From assembly GCA_022818135.1 (NCBI GenBank), contig JAFMSR010000010.1, positions 37,458,754-37,522,753 on the forward strand: a DNA stretch of 64,000 nucleotides. The letters run 5' to 3'. The stretch is from Saxidomus purpurata. Its lineage: Eukaryota; Mollusca; Bivalvia; Venerida; Veneridae. This document shows, in pieces, positions 1 through 14,100 of this stretch (within the stretch, counting starts at the first letter, position 1; every line of letters starts with the position of its first letter). The position numbers and the translations under genes are program-made. The notes under the pieces were generated by a model, which had not been told where the DNA came from, did not search any database, and saw only the letters and a program-made list of their open reading frames with translations.

Positions 1-109
1 AAAAAAAATATTCGGTCCAGAAAACACTCCGGCTACACCACCTGTATTTTGCATATTGATTCACTGACACGATTAATATTTTCTCTGGTTTATGCCGTTA
101 ACGAACGGG

Positions 110-213
110 ATAATAATAATAATAATAATCATAATCATAATCATAACGTAATATTATGTAATGATAATATAATAATGAGGGGGGGGGGGGTGGGGTTTGG
201 TGGTGGTGGGGGT
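110..213. repeat. AAT microsatellite followed by a G-rich tract
   Basis: An AAT/ATAATC-type microsatellite (about 110-146) is followed, after a short AT spacer, by a nearly uninterrupted G-rich stretch from about 179 to 213 with runs of ten, four and five G. On the + strand the G runs could fold into a quadruplex. No gene is visible around it; the rest of 1-1250 is AT-rich with nothing recognisable. Confidence 0.8.
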
Positions 214-1257
214 ACTAATATAATATAATACTATTATTATAACAAAGGTTACGAAGGTTACATATAAGGTGCATTATGAATCATTATCATTCAAAATATA
301 ACTTATTTTCATATGGCCTCCAGAACGAAAAGAGAAAAGAAAACATAACATACATACATTTAAACCATACATACACCACAAATCATACATACTAAATTAA
401 TTATACTTACACTAATAACATATTAGATATGTTTATATAATAAACATCATTCTCTCTACAACAGACACTCAAATGCAAATACTATGAATTATATAATTAA
501 TCTAATGTCATTACTTAGATACTAAAATAAGCAGTGCAAAGTTTTATATGTAAGTGTTATAAAGATAATTTTTGTAATTTCGTTTAAAAGACTGTATTTT
601 TAATAATCTCAATTCCATTGGAATATCATTCCATACTTTAAAACTATAATAGGAAAATGAGTCTTTTATAAATTAGTCCTAGGTTTCGTTTGTAGTTTAA
701 GATCTTTGCGAGATGTAGAACGCAGACTATATGAATCATTTTGGAAAACGCTATCAGTAACTCTGACTTGTATATTGAAGCCATATTGTTAAACATCTTA
801 TTAACGAGCAGCGCAGTGTGGTATTTGTGGTGTTCTATTGATCAGGGATCCTTACGGAATCCCCGCCAACTTCTTATAAAAGTGTCATCAAGAAAAATGC
901 AGAAACAACTGCTTTTACAATGCTTCAACCATTAACAGGTTAACTAGATAAAATTTGCTTTGACACATTTTAACATAATAAGTGTCCAACTAATTATGGT
1001 TTTAGTTGCCACTTAGTATTGTACTTAATAACAGGTTGTTTAGATATAATTCGTGATGCAAGTTATCAAACATTAACAGGTTATCACGATCATAATGTTT
1101 GCGTTGACACGTAATAAGTAACATAATAAGTTATATCATACATAAGTAGTGATTATTTTACTACCACTTAATTAGTATTTTACTAAATAAGTAGCTACCT
1201 ACATAAAATTCGTATTACACTTTAGCAATAAACTCCTACTTCTACTATTTTCTAAGT

Positions 1258-1510
1258 GTTGTTGTTGTTGTTCTAGGTGTTTAACGCCCGTTCCAACCGT
1301 ATTTCGCTCTTTTTACAGGCGTGCAGTTTACGTAACTATTGTTTCTGGGAAAATCCATTTCTAGACTCTTGTCCTCTGCAAGAAACTGCCTACTATCTCG
1401 CATAAGGAGATATGTGTCGGTAGTATGGCTCGAACACATGTCCCTTAATCTATATGAGAGGTTATTTCAAGTCGGTGTCTCTAACCACTCGACCACTTGC
1501 GGTCTTGTAT
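1258..1510 (-). mobile_element. tRNA-derived SINE, minus strand
   Basis: Read on the minus strand, the element starts near 1505 with a tRNA-like head: a GTGGTCGAGTGGTTAGAG A-box region and a GTGTTCGAGCC B-box region, spaced as in a class II (serine/leucine-like) tRNA with a long variable arm. A unique body follows and ends at an (AAC)n-type tail at about 1260. The body (GTTTAACGCCCGTT on the + strand) recurs at 16733-16905, showing a dispersed family. Head, body and simple-repeat tail together identify it as a SINE. Confidence 0.75.
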
Positions 1511-2028
1511 GTGTTTAATCTCTAATTACCCCGAGTGCTGTCCATTTTATTATAATACTATGTAGTATATTGTATCATTAAAGTTATCTTATATATGCTT
1601 TAGAATATGTTACTTTCTCTTCATGAACAAACCATGGACTGAAAATGTAATTAAACACTCTCCTTGAAGCCTTTTCATGTTTCTTTTTTTTTTCTAACAA
1701 GTTTCACGCAATTTAAATATTTAATCTCCCTACTGAACAAGATATATAATACTTAATTCTCACTACCCCAGTGGCATACTTTACACTGATTTAAAACCAT
1801 TAAAACAATAGGACAAGTTTTTCAGAATATCAATTTACAGATTAGGTTATTTGCTGAATGATTTAAATACTACTGTGTGTATATTTCTTTAGATTAGATC
1901 TACAATTTGTAAGGGATTAATCAGATTAAGTTTCTGCTGCACTACAGGAAAGATTTATTTTCCCACTAGAATTTCTTTTTTTTTTAAATTTTTCTTATCA
2001 AAGTACCAAAGGGAATAAATAAATCAAG

Positions 2029-2123
2029 ATGGCGTGCCTGTTGCCGATGATTGACAGCGGATATCCGGAGATCACCACGAGCGAGCACGTGCTCAAGGCA
2101 CTGCGACCTCTTAGCAAAACAAA
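2029..2123 (+). CDS. Gene A alternative first exon 1a
   Basis: The ATG at 2029 opens MACLLPMIDSGYPEITTSEH and continues to KTK, where GTAAGT at 2124 is a near-consensus donor. The exon leaves 'AA' of a codon that the G at 16603 completes as Lys. There is no recognisable domain in these 32 residues. It would be the most upstream start and needs a 14.5 kb first intron that contains both tandem arrays. Confidence 0.75.
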
Positions 2124-5100
2124 GTAAGTGCATCATGTACATATACATATGTCTAAATTTTTAGTCTTCTAAAATCTGCTATAGATGTTAACACATTCGT
2201 ACATTTTACTTTTGAACATTGAAAATATTCATGTACAATGTTTTTAAAATAACGCTTGGAACTAGGTTAACCATGGTACTAGTATTTACTTCAGCGTAAT
2301 AATGGCGACCGGCATTTGATATTTGGTAGATTTTTGTCAGTAACGCCAAGTTTTTTATCCTCAAACGCTGTGTTTCCCGCTTAAATGATCGAAACCAAAA
2401 GGGCATTATTAAAACCTTTTAAAATCAATTTAAAAGTCCCTGCAGTGGAATCAGCTTAAGACGTTCATCTGAAGTTTGAAAAGTGTGATCGCTGATTTAC
2501 TTTGACCGATTGTTCGCATGAAAATATAGACAAATTATTACTTTTCCGAACTTGGCGTACTCAAGGGAGACTAATTTTGTCGCTTAAAACAGACACAGTT
2601 ATTTGAAAGTTCGCCATGATTTTGGAACATCATACCAGTGTTAAGATTGTTTGACTCAAGTTGTGTTTAATGCAAGTTGAATTCGGTTTTAATTATACGT
2701 AGCTGAAATGAAAGGAATTACATGCATGCAAGACTGCCTTACAGTTAACGCTCGGGCAATCCTGTAACAAATAAGATATTTTTTTCAAGATGATACATGT
2801 AGTTACTTTTACTAATTTTTATAGACCTTACTGTGAGTTTTAAAGGTCTTCTGATATATTGTACAACGTACGACCATGTAACACATTGTTCTGTAATTAT
2901 TTGCAGACACAATGTATTTCTGATATAAACAAATGTTCGAACATTCACACTCTTGTCTTTCATTAATTTCATATGCGCCGTTTGGTCCTCTACGTACTAT
3001 GGTTCAAGTTAGTTGAAATATTGTATTGCAAATGTCAACTGTTTTAGATAGCACATACACGCGTCGATCATAAATAGAGCACGTTATGGTTCTGTCCTAA
3101 GTTCAGGTATCTGTCACGGCCCTGTTATGTTCGGGTTGTATCAGAGGAGTGGAGGTTAAGGGGGCTCGGGCATGAGTCAGTCTTCAGTGACAGCTCAAGT
3201 TATTTCTTTTCTTCAACAATGTTAATAATAAAGACGTTTTCGGGGTAAATAATTTAATAAGATAAAATGCTTTTACAGCTATTAAATATTAAAATTCATT
3301 ACAGCTTTTATGACTAATTAAATCATTAATTAACCTTCCTTAGATTTTATCTATAAGAATACACGGATTTGTTCGAGTGCATATCGTTAAATCTGATGTT
3401 TTAGCGTTGTCAAACACTCGAGTGCTTTATTTTTAAGATCTAATTACAAGTGCGGACATATAACCAACTTAGAGTAGCTAAATTATATCCCCCCCCTTGC
3501 CGTCTGTCTGTCCGAGCCCAAAATATGGAGATTAAGTGGCTATGGCAACAATAGGTAATAGTTAATTCTCTTTTTATGCCATTCATTTCGTTCTGGTTAT
3601 GTGGCTAAAAAGAACAGTAGAGACAACAAAATAATAGCCACACAACTGCCAATATTATAGCACGTTCGTCTATTTATCCATCCGTCTGTTCGCATTACCT
3701 TGTCCATATGAGGTCAAGTTCTGCATATCACAATTTGGGGTAATAAAGTTAAAGGCCAAGGTCACAGGAACCTGAAACTTGAAAATCTCCTTTACCAATT
3801 ATTGGATTATCATCAAACTTTTAGGGAAGCATCAGTATATATAGTCTAGTTGTGCATATTATAATTTGAGGTCATTGAGTCAAGGCCCTAAAGACCGCTC
3901 TTCATCTCCAGAATCTTTTGTTGAATTTTCACCAAACTTGATAGGCAACATCAGTATGAGTCTAATTGTGTATATTAAAATTTGGGGTCATATGATTAAA
4001 GGTCAAATTCACAGTAGCCTGAACAGTGAAAACATCTCGTCTGCAATTCATCTCCAAAACCCCTTGAAGGAATTCCATTAAACTTGGTGGAAAGCATAAT
4101 TATGAAGTTTAGTTTGCATAGTATAGGCATGGATCACTTTGGCCTAGTGAGTTCTTTCCTTTATTAACGTGCTTTTTTAAAAATAAATCCTAGTTTCATT
4201 TTGAGCCAAAACAGGATCGCAGGATTTTATGACTTCTGTTCTCTAAAACATTATACTAGTACCACGTAACATACACTGTGCGTCTTTGTTAAACCGCGAG
4301 GCTGGTACTTTGCGATTTGCAAATAGACTGATCACACGGGTGCAGATGCACGAGTGGTGAATAACGATCTCTGAAAGTTTCGTCGACCAACATACAACAC
4401 ATGACGGTTCGTGTGTGCAGACGTGGGTCATTCAGTACACTGGTAATGCCTGTGGTTAAACAAAGGTTTAAAGTTTCATTAATGAAAACGCATACATATA
4501 TTCCATTCAAAACGTATACTTATACTTTTGTAATAATTATGAATCGAATAGCCATTTGTTAGACCCTCTTACTCCGCGGTTGTATATAAAGAACCTTGAA
4601 CATTTAAATTGATTTTGCTTATCACGACCCGTACATATTCTATTTATGGGCATTGAAACGATTCCCGTTAAAGGTTGTATTATAACATAACATTCATTTC
4701 ATTTATATACCGGATAATAGAGTTTTTGCAATTTATAACACTGATCCAAAGGAATACACTGACACATAAATATTAAACCTTTAAAGTGGATCTCACGATC
4801 ACTATATACGTAGAGCATTTTGAGTGTTTTCTCGTAGGTGATTTTACGTAACTATACATAAAACATTTATTTCATTGTTGGCAGTTGTAGAATATGTGAA
4901 ACAGGAATACTTTTAAAAACACACAACTAAAAAAGGGAAACATATTATACGACGATATGGCCGCGCCTCCACGTACCATAACTCCAGCATATCTATGGGA
5001 GGACCTGGAATTACCAAAACGTCCATGGTAGGTCATTTTATACAGTCAAACCTGTATGGTAGGGCATTTTATACAGTTAAACCTGTATGGTAGGGCATTT

Positions 5101-8100
5101 TATACAGCCAAGCCTGTAAGGTAGGGCATTTTATACAGTCATACCTGTAAGGTAGGGCATTTTATACATTCAAACCTGTATAGTAGGGCATTTTATACAG
5201 TCAAACCTGTATGGTAGGTCATTTTGATACAGTCAAACGTGTATGGTAGGTCATCTTATACAGTCAAACTGTAGGGCATGCCATTTTACACAGTCAAACC
5301 TGTATGGTATGTCATTTTACACAGTCAAACCTGTATGGTAGGTCATTTTACACAGTCAAACCTGTATGGTAGGTCATTTTACACAGTCAAACCTGTATGG
5401 TAGGGCATTTCATACAGTCAAACTTGTAAACAAAGACCGCGCTTCGAAAGAAACATAAACGGCCTTTGTTGACAGGTTGTTGTATTAGCATTTTTTCTGC
5501 TGAACCCATAGATATTTCTTACTTGATTTGACTTATCATGGTTGGATCCATAGACAGTGTTCTTGGTAGTGTGAATGTTGGACTATGTCTCATACCAGTT
5601 AAATGCCCAAGACTTTAAAAAGGCATGTTTGTTATTTTTGTATGTTTTCGGAACACGACGAGAACGGTCACAGAGGCTGTTCGGTATCTTGAACAAGTCA
5701 GCAAGATTTGCACTGGTTTCCAATCACGTTCAGAAAAACGTATCCGCGATTTAACGAATAAGAAGAGGAAACTTAGAGTAACAAACAATTATTTTGAAAA
5801 CCAACCATCAGAAAAAAACTGATTACAGAGAAAGTGATATTAGTGTGTACCAGAATATAGACGTACATGTACAATGTAATTGCGATAAAACAAATATGTT
5901 GTAATTGCAATACGGTATGCTTTGTTACAATGCAAATACAGAAATGTTTATGACCGACCGAGGTGTTACGTATTGATCAATAGGGCTTAGGAAAGTAGAA
6001 AATAGAAAATTTAAATCATTCATAAAGACATTTAAGCCCCATTTAATCTGAACTAAATACCAAAGACTTATTCGCTTATGATTTTATGATTAAACTATTA
6101 ATATTTTGTCAACCAGTTAAACAGTCTTACTTATGTTTTTTGTTCGTAAAGAAATTTTTGTCTAAAACTGAAATTTAATAGACAATTTCTATCAATGGAT
6201 GACCAACCTACACGGTAAGCCATTTCATATTGAATTACCTATTACTGTTAACATAATACCAGTATTTTACAAACCGAATGTCTTTCAAATGGTAGAACAG
6301 TAACAATGAATTTCACTAACAAGTTTGAATGTACTCTGAAGGAATAGTGACTTTCTCTATTGTACCCCTTCCTTTCTCACTTGCCATCCCAAAAGAACAC
6401 GATGATCTTTTCATACACATATAATGCCAGATAAGTTTATGAATATACCTTATAGCCTAGCCGGGCCGCTGTGCAGCAAAGATTATACTGGCGGTTTTGG
6501 CAGGACACTATTTGAAAACCTATTTTATTACACATACAATAACAGTCTTTGGGAAAAAGATACCACATATAATTTCATTGTATGCGCGTAATTCTAGTTT
6601 TGTACAAAATCACATTTCAAAATATCAAACAGCGGCAGTGATCACTTAGCCATGACTTTTTTAATGTGCGGTAGTAGGACACAGCTGCAGGTCCTTGGTT
6701 CGAGACTTCGACATTGATATGTATCTGTAAAAAAAGTTTTCATGCATAGAAACTTTCTGTTATTTTCAGTGTAACAAGTTTTATTACAACCGCCCCCTAA
6801 AAAAACAATCAATAACAAAAGCATACATTGATTTAGGTAAAATGATTATTATAAATACGCAATATATTGATTTTATCTAACTAAAATACATTTTAACAGA
6901 AACAAAATAGATAAACATTAGAAGTAGAAATGTAAATGCACCCAAATCAAACATTACATTTGTCGAATGATTATTTATTTAACGTGATTGATAAACTTCT
7001 TCAAACCCTTTTAATGTGAAAACATTGATTAAACAAGTTTTAAATTGATCATTATAAAGCAGTTGATTATATAAGAGCTTTCTACAGATATTCCCCGTTG
7101 TTGTGATTATATCTGTGTAAATATTGCGAAACGATTTTGGATTAATAAACGTTTTATTGAAAGCGATTTTGACCCGTCTTCTTAAAGAATGTAAAAGACG
7201 GCTGTGTATAAATGTCCATTTTGTTACTTTTCTGTCAATATTAAGGGAGGAAATGAAATGTGATAGATTACATTTTAAAAGCGTGTTTGACTGTTATGAC
7301 GGTTGTTATTTACAAATTGGTTGCTTAATCATGGTTTTCAAATATTAAAGCGCATAATAAAATGTTAAAATGAACAAACAGTACATTAAGGGCAAAAAAA
7401 TGGCGTCGTGAGTCATCTTAGCTCCCCCCCCATGAATTACACCAATATGGCACAAGTGGCCCTTGGTTAAGAGAATAACACCTATGCAGCTAGCTAAAGA
7501 GTGTGCTGTGTGCTAGTAACACCCGAGATACTACATTGAGAGTACACCCGAGACACTAGTTAAAACGTTTAACACTAGCTTTAGAGGCTAGCTGAAGAGC
7601 ACATGGCATCCGTTGCGTTAGCAATAAGAGTATAACATCGAGGCACTAGTTTAAGAATATTACACTCGACACACTAGCTAAGAGTTTAACACCCGAGGCA
7701 CTAGATTGAGCGTATAACACAGGAGAAATTATAGCTTAACAGTATTACACCCGAGGCGCTAGCTTAAGAATATTACACCCGACACACTAGCTTAAAAGTA
7801 TAACATCCCAGACACTAGCTTAAGGGTATTACACCCGAGACACAATACTAGCTAAAGAGTATTACACGCCAGACACTAGCTTAAGCGTATAACATCCGAG
7901 ACACTAGCTTAAGGGTATTACACACGAGACACTAGCTTGAGAGTATTACACCCGACATACTAGCTTAAGAGTATTACACCCGAGACACTAGCTTAAGAGT
8001 ATTACACCCGACACACTAGCTTAAAAGTATAACATCCAAGACACTAGCTTAAGGGTATTACACACGAGACACTATACTAGCTAAAGAGTATTACACGCGA

Positions 8101-11100
8101 GACACTAGCTTAAGAGTATAACATCCGATACACTAGCTTAAGAGTATTACACACGAGACACTAGCTTAAGAGTATTATACCCGATATACTAGCTTAAGAG
8201 TATTACACCCGAGACACTAGCTTAAGAGTATACAATCCGAGACACTAGCTTAAGGGTATTACACACGAGACGTTAGCTTAAGAGTATAACACCCGAGACA
8301 CTAGCTTAAGAGTATAACACCCAACATACTAGCTTAAGAGTATTACACCCGAGACGTTAGCTTAAGAGTATAACATCCGAGACACTACCTTAAGAATATT
8401 ACACACGAGACACTAGCTTAAGAGTATTACACACGAGACACTAGCTTAAGAGTATTACACCCGACATACTAGCTTAAGAGTATTACACTCGAGACACTAG
8501 CTTAAGAGTATTACACCCGAGACACTAGCTTAAGAGTATTACACCCGAGACACTAGCTTAAGAGTATTACACCCGAGACACTAGCTTAAGAGTATTACAC
8601 CCGAGACACTAAATTAAGAGTATTACATTTGAGACACTAGCTTAAGAGTATTACACCCGAGACACTAGCTTTAGATTATTACACCCGAGACACTAGCTTA
8701 ATAGTATTACACCCGAGACACTAGCTTAAGAGTATTACTACGGACAAACTAGCTTAAGAGTATTACACCCGAGACACTAGCTTAAGAGTATTACACACGA
8801 GACACTAGCTTAAGAGTATTACACTCGACATACTAGCTTAAGAGTATTACACCCGAGACACTAGCTTAAGAGTATTATACACGAGACACTAGCTTAAGAG
8901 TATTACATCCGAGACACTAGCTTAAGAGTATTACATCCGAGACACTACCTTAAGAGTATTACACCCGACATACTAGCTTAAGAGTATTACACCCGAGACA
9001 CTAGCTTAAGATTATTACACCCGAGACACTACCTTAACAGTATTACACCCGAGACACTAGCTTAAGAGTATTACACCCGAGACACTAGCTTAAGAGTATT
9101 ACACCCGAGACACTAGCTTAAGAGTATTACACCCGAGACACTTAATTAAGAGTATTACATTCGAGACACTAGCTTAAGAGTATTACACCCGACATACTAG
9201 CTTAAGAGTATTACACCCGAGACAGTAGCTTAAGAGTATTATACACGAGACACTAGCTTAAGAGTATTACATCCGAGACACTAGCTTAAGAGTATTACAT
9301 CCGAGACACTACCTTAAGAGTAGGGCTGCAACGAATCACCGAAGTTCGAATATATCCGAATCCATGGCTTCGAATCGGTTATCCGATTTGGGTTACGATA
9401 TTTCGGTTCGGTACGTCTAGGCAGTGTCAAACAAGTGCGCCCGCGCTAAAATATTATTATTATCCAATCAGCGCGCGCCATTTTATTCACTACGTCGCAA
9501 GTACATAGACAAATATGGCAGATGAAAAAGTGTTGGTCGATCCACCGGCGTCACTAAGGTCCAATGTGTGGCGACATTCGCATTTGAGAAAAAGTCTGGT
9601 GCAATTGATAAATCAAATGCTATCTGCAGAGTATGTAGCGAAAATCTAAGGTATGGAATGGGAACAACAACAAATATGATGCAACATTTGAAACGAAAAC
9701 ATAACGTTTTAAGTTAATTTAAAGTTACATGTGTTCAAAGTTGTGAAGTAAGTTGGACATTTGAATATGTTTCTAGTCACTGAACTTAACAGACTAAAAA
9801 GACATTCAACCTTACTGTATTTTTACAGTGTGCACCATGATGTCTACTTGTCTAGTCCCTTTTTTTGAGATTACATGTATAAGTTTATAATAAGTCTACT
9901 GTCTCAGTTTCAATTAAATGTTTTGATGTCCTAGTTCCTACTCAGTTAGTTACTATTTAAACTAGCAAGTTCGTTCAAGTTATTTAATAACAGGAAAATG
10001 AATTAATTTGGCCTGGCACAAGTCAAGTTTGAAGAATTTGTTATATTATTTCATGTTATCTATCGATGTAGATATTCGAATCGAATATTCGATAATCGAA
10101 AGGGTATTAACCGAATCCGAACCGAACCGAAGGGTACCTGAATCGTTGCAGCCCTACTTAAGAGTATTACACCCGACATACTAGCTTAAGAGTATTACAC
10201 CCGAGACACTAGCTTTAGATTATTACACCCGAGACACTAGCTTAATAGTATTACACCCGAGACACTAGCTTAAGAGTATTACTACGGACATACTAGCTTA
10301 AGAGTATTACACCCGAGACACTAGCTTAAGAGTATTACACCCGAGACACTAGCTTAAGAGTATTACACCCTACATACTAGCTAAAGAGTATAACACCCGA
10401 GACACTAGCTTAAGAGTATAACATCCGAGACACTAGCTTAAGAGTATTACACCCGAGACACTAAATTAAGAGTATTATACCCGACATACTAGCTAAAGAG
10501 TATTACACCCGACATGCTAGCTTAAGAGTATTACACCCGACACACTAGCTTAAGAGTATTACACCCGACATACTAGCTTAAGAGTATTACACCCGAGACA
10601 CATAATTAAGAGTATTACACCCGACATACAAGCTTAAGAGTATTACACCCGAGACACTAGCTTAAGAGTATTACACACGAGACACTAGCTTAAGAGTATT
10701 ACATCCGACATACTAGCTTAAGAGTATTACACCCGAGACACTAGCTTAAGAGTATTACACCTGAGACACGAGCTTAAGAGTATTACACCAGACATACTAG
10801 CTTAAGAGTATTACATCCGAGACACTAGCTTAAGAGTATTACATCCGAGACACTACCTTAAGAGTATTACACCCGACATACTAGCTTAAGAGTATTACAC
10901 CCGAGACACTAGCTTAAGATTATTACACCCGAGACACTAGCTTAATAGTATTACACCCGAGACACTAGCTTAAGAGTATTACACCCGAGACACTAGCTTA
11001 AGAGTATTACACCCGAGACACTAGCTTAAGAGTATTACACCCGAGACACTAAATTAAGAGTATTACATTCGAGACACTAGCTTAAGAGTATTACACCCGA

Positions 11101-14100
11101 CATACTAGCTTAAGAGTATTACACCCGAGACACTAGCTTAAGAGTATTATATACGAGACACTAGCTTAAGAGTATTACACCCGAGACACTAGCTTAAGAT
11201 TATTACACCCGAGACACTAGCTTAATAGTATTACACCCGAGACACTAGCTTAAGAGTATTACTACGGACATACTAGCTTAAGAGTATTACACCCGAGACA
11301 CTAGCTTAAGAGTATTACACCCGAGACACTAGCTTAAGAGTATTACACCCTACATACTAGCTAAAGAGTATAACACCCGAGACACTAGCTTAAGAGTATA
11401 ACACCCGAGACACTAGCTTAAGAGTATTACACACGAGACACTAGCTTAAGAGTATTATACCCGACATACTAGCTAAAGAGTATAACACCCGACATGCTAG
11501 CTTAAGAGTATTACACCCGACACACTAGCTTAAGAGTATTACACCCGACATACTAGCTTAAGAGTATTACACCCGAGACACATAATTAAGAGTATTACAC
11601 CCGACATACAAGCTTAAGAGTATTACACCCGAGACACTAGCTTAAGAGTATTACACACGAGACACTAGCTTAAGAGTATTACACCCGACATACTAGCTTA
11701 AGAGTATTACACCCGAGACACTAGCTTAAGAATATTACACCTGAGACACGAGCTTAAGAGTATTACACCAGACATACTAGCTTAAGAGTATTACATCCGA
11801 GACACTAGCTTAAGAGTATTACACCCGACATACTAGCTTAAGAGTATTACACCCGAGACACTAGCTTAAGAGTATTACACCCGAGACACTAGCTTAAGAG
11901 TATTACACCCGAGACACTAGCTTAAGAGTATTACACCCGACATACTAACTTAAGAGTATTACACCCGAGACACTAGCTTAAGAGTATTACACCCGAGACA
12001 CTAGCTTAAGAGTATTACACCCGACATACTAGCTTAAGAGTATAACACCCGAGGCACTAGCTTAAGAGTATTACACCCGACATACTTGCTTAAGAGTATT
12101 ACACACGAGACACTAGCTTAAGAGTATTACACCCGAGACACTAGCTTAAGAGTATTACACCCGAGACACTAGCTTAAGAGTATTACACCCGAGATACTAG
12201 CTTAAGAGTATTAAACCCGAGACACTAGCTTAAGAGTATTACACACGAGACACTAGCTTAAGAGTATTACACCCGAGACACTAGCTTAAGAGTATTACAC
12301 CCGACATACTAACTTAAGAGTATTACACTCGAGACACTAGCTTAAGAGTATTACACCTGAGACACTAGCTTAAGAGTATTACACCCGAGATACTAGCTTA
12401 CGATTGTTACACCCGAAACACTAGCTTGGGGTGTTATATACTCTAGATAGTTGACATTATCCATCCCCTCAATAGGCGGCTGATATTTAATTTCTTACAT
12501 TGAATACTTTATCCTGAGATATTTGCCTCGTATGCAGTCATCTGTTACTTTTTGAAAAAAGTGTCATACATCGATATTGTGTGAAAATGTCCATCAAATA
12601 TTGAAACAAAGTATTTGTCTGTTCGATAAATAAAGTATGCAGTAAGTATGCACATTGGGTATATCTATACCAATATTTAGTTACCCAGTCGACAATATGC
12701 ATTTATAAGTTAGCTTGTAAATGTACCGATATTATTGAAATTTGTATACCCATTATTTTGCATTTCCATATCGAATGTTTCACACATTGAAATATCTTAA
12801 ATTGATCAACTAAGTACACTCAGTATTATAGAAGATTTCTGAAAGACAATAGAGCGACAACGAACAATAGACATGTTAACAATTCATCAAATATTTACAT
12901 GTTATCTCCACAAAACGGCACTTGAACCTTTGTCCGCACAGGTACAGTCTGTTTAAGAACATTTATATCGGTTTAACAGCTTCGGTATCATTTCATCTCT
13001 ATGATTTTAAGGTAGCGCTTCCCTCGTGCATTATACCAAATTTCTAAGCCCGATAATATAGAAATCAGCCATTTTCTCAATGATGACCTGGTCCGTTCTT
13101 GTTTTTAACCAAATTTATTTATAAGAAGTCGCCAGATTTGACTATAGGTTTTGTCATAAGGTCTTGCATTGTACAAAACTGTAAAGAAATCTTAAAATTC
13201 GTGTAGTAATCAGAGCCTAATAAAAAATTATGTACATATTGTCCACATAAACAATTGAGTTTTTAGGCCTATATTTCGAATTTGTATCGTCGCGCCATCA
13301 CCGGGTCAACTTGCTGCACTGACAAATAATTTACAGTCGTAATCTGACGTGTTCACAGGCGCATTTTACACCGAATGGGTCTTTCAATAAGAAATTAATA
13401 ATTATGAAAGATTTGCGATGTGATAATACTTTAAGACGAACATGTTCTTTAAATATTGATATTTTTTTTAAATATTTACAACGTATCTTAAAGAGGGAAT
13501 GTGCTTATGACAAATTTGTTGTTTCAGTATTCTTAAATGTTGATCTGAACGACATTTAAATTTTGATAATTACTGTAGTTTCGTATCAGATTAGGAAATA
13601 TTTGACACTTTCCATTTCATGTATATCCAATTATTAATATTTTACAAAGTGTCAATTAGATGAGTATCTATGCGAGCAATAAAAATTTTCCGTATCAAAT
13701 TTAACTTTTACGTTTTAAACAAGAGGATAACTTTAACATGCGCAATATACTCGATTTCAATACAGAAATTCCGGATAATGTGTGAAGCAATACATTCAGT
13801 TACATATTTCATATAAAATTGTGTTAAATGCAGAGTTATCCTTCCCGCTCTACAGCAACTAACTGGAAAAGAGCGACAACTCTAGATAGAGAGTCATATG
13901 CTGCAGTTGCCTTAAAGGGAAAGAATAAATTATTATACAATCATGATCCGTTCAAAAGCGTTCTATAATCTACCGGAATATCCAGACAATGTGCCACCAG
14001 AATTTAAAAAAATACAAAAAACTTACAATGAATTACGTTCAATAAGAGAAATATACAACGAAAATTCAAATTCAAAATCCTATACCAAAAACATGTATAT

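Larger units (their letters stand above)
7485..12436. repeat. 28-bp satellite array, on the order of 145 copies, interrupted by a hAT element
   Basis: The monomer of 28 bp reads CTAGCTTAAGAG followed by TATTACACCCGAGACA. It has two common variants (CCCGAGACAC and CCCGACATAC) and rarer ones (ATCCGAG, ACACGAG, TACGGAC). The 5' end of the array is the most diverged. Rare variants recur at fixed distance: 'actacggaca' at 10281 and 11261, 'accctacatactag' at 10367 and 11347, 'caccagacatac' at 10787 and 11767. All three are 980 bp apart, that is 35 monomers. There are no spacers, so it is not a CRISPR-like array. It lies within intron 1 of gene A for isoforms 1a and 1b. Confidence 0.95.

Noticed and set aside
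6640..6740. tRNA-like sequence (GGTTCGAGAC near 6697)
   Set aside because: Only a B-box-like match; no A box or stems.
7485..12436. CRISPR-like array
   Set aside because: Monomers abut without unique spacers and the window is eukaryotic; it is a satellite.
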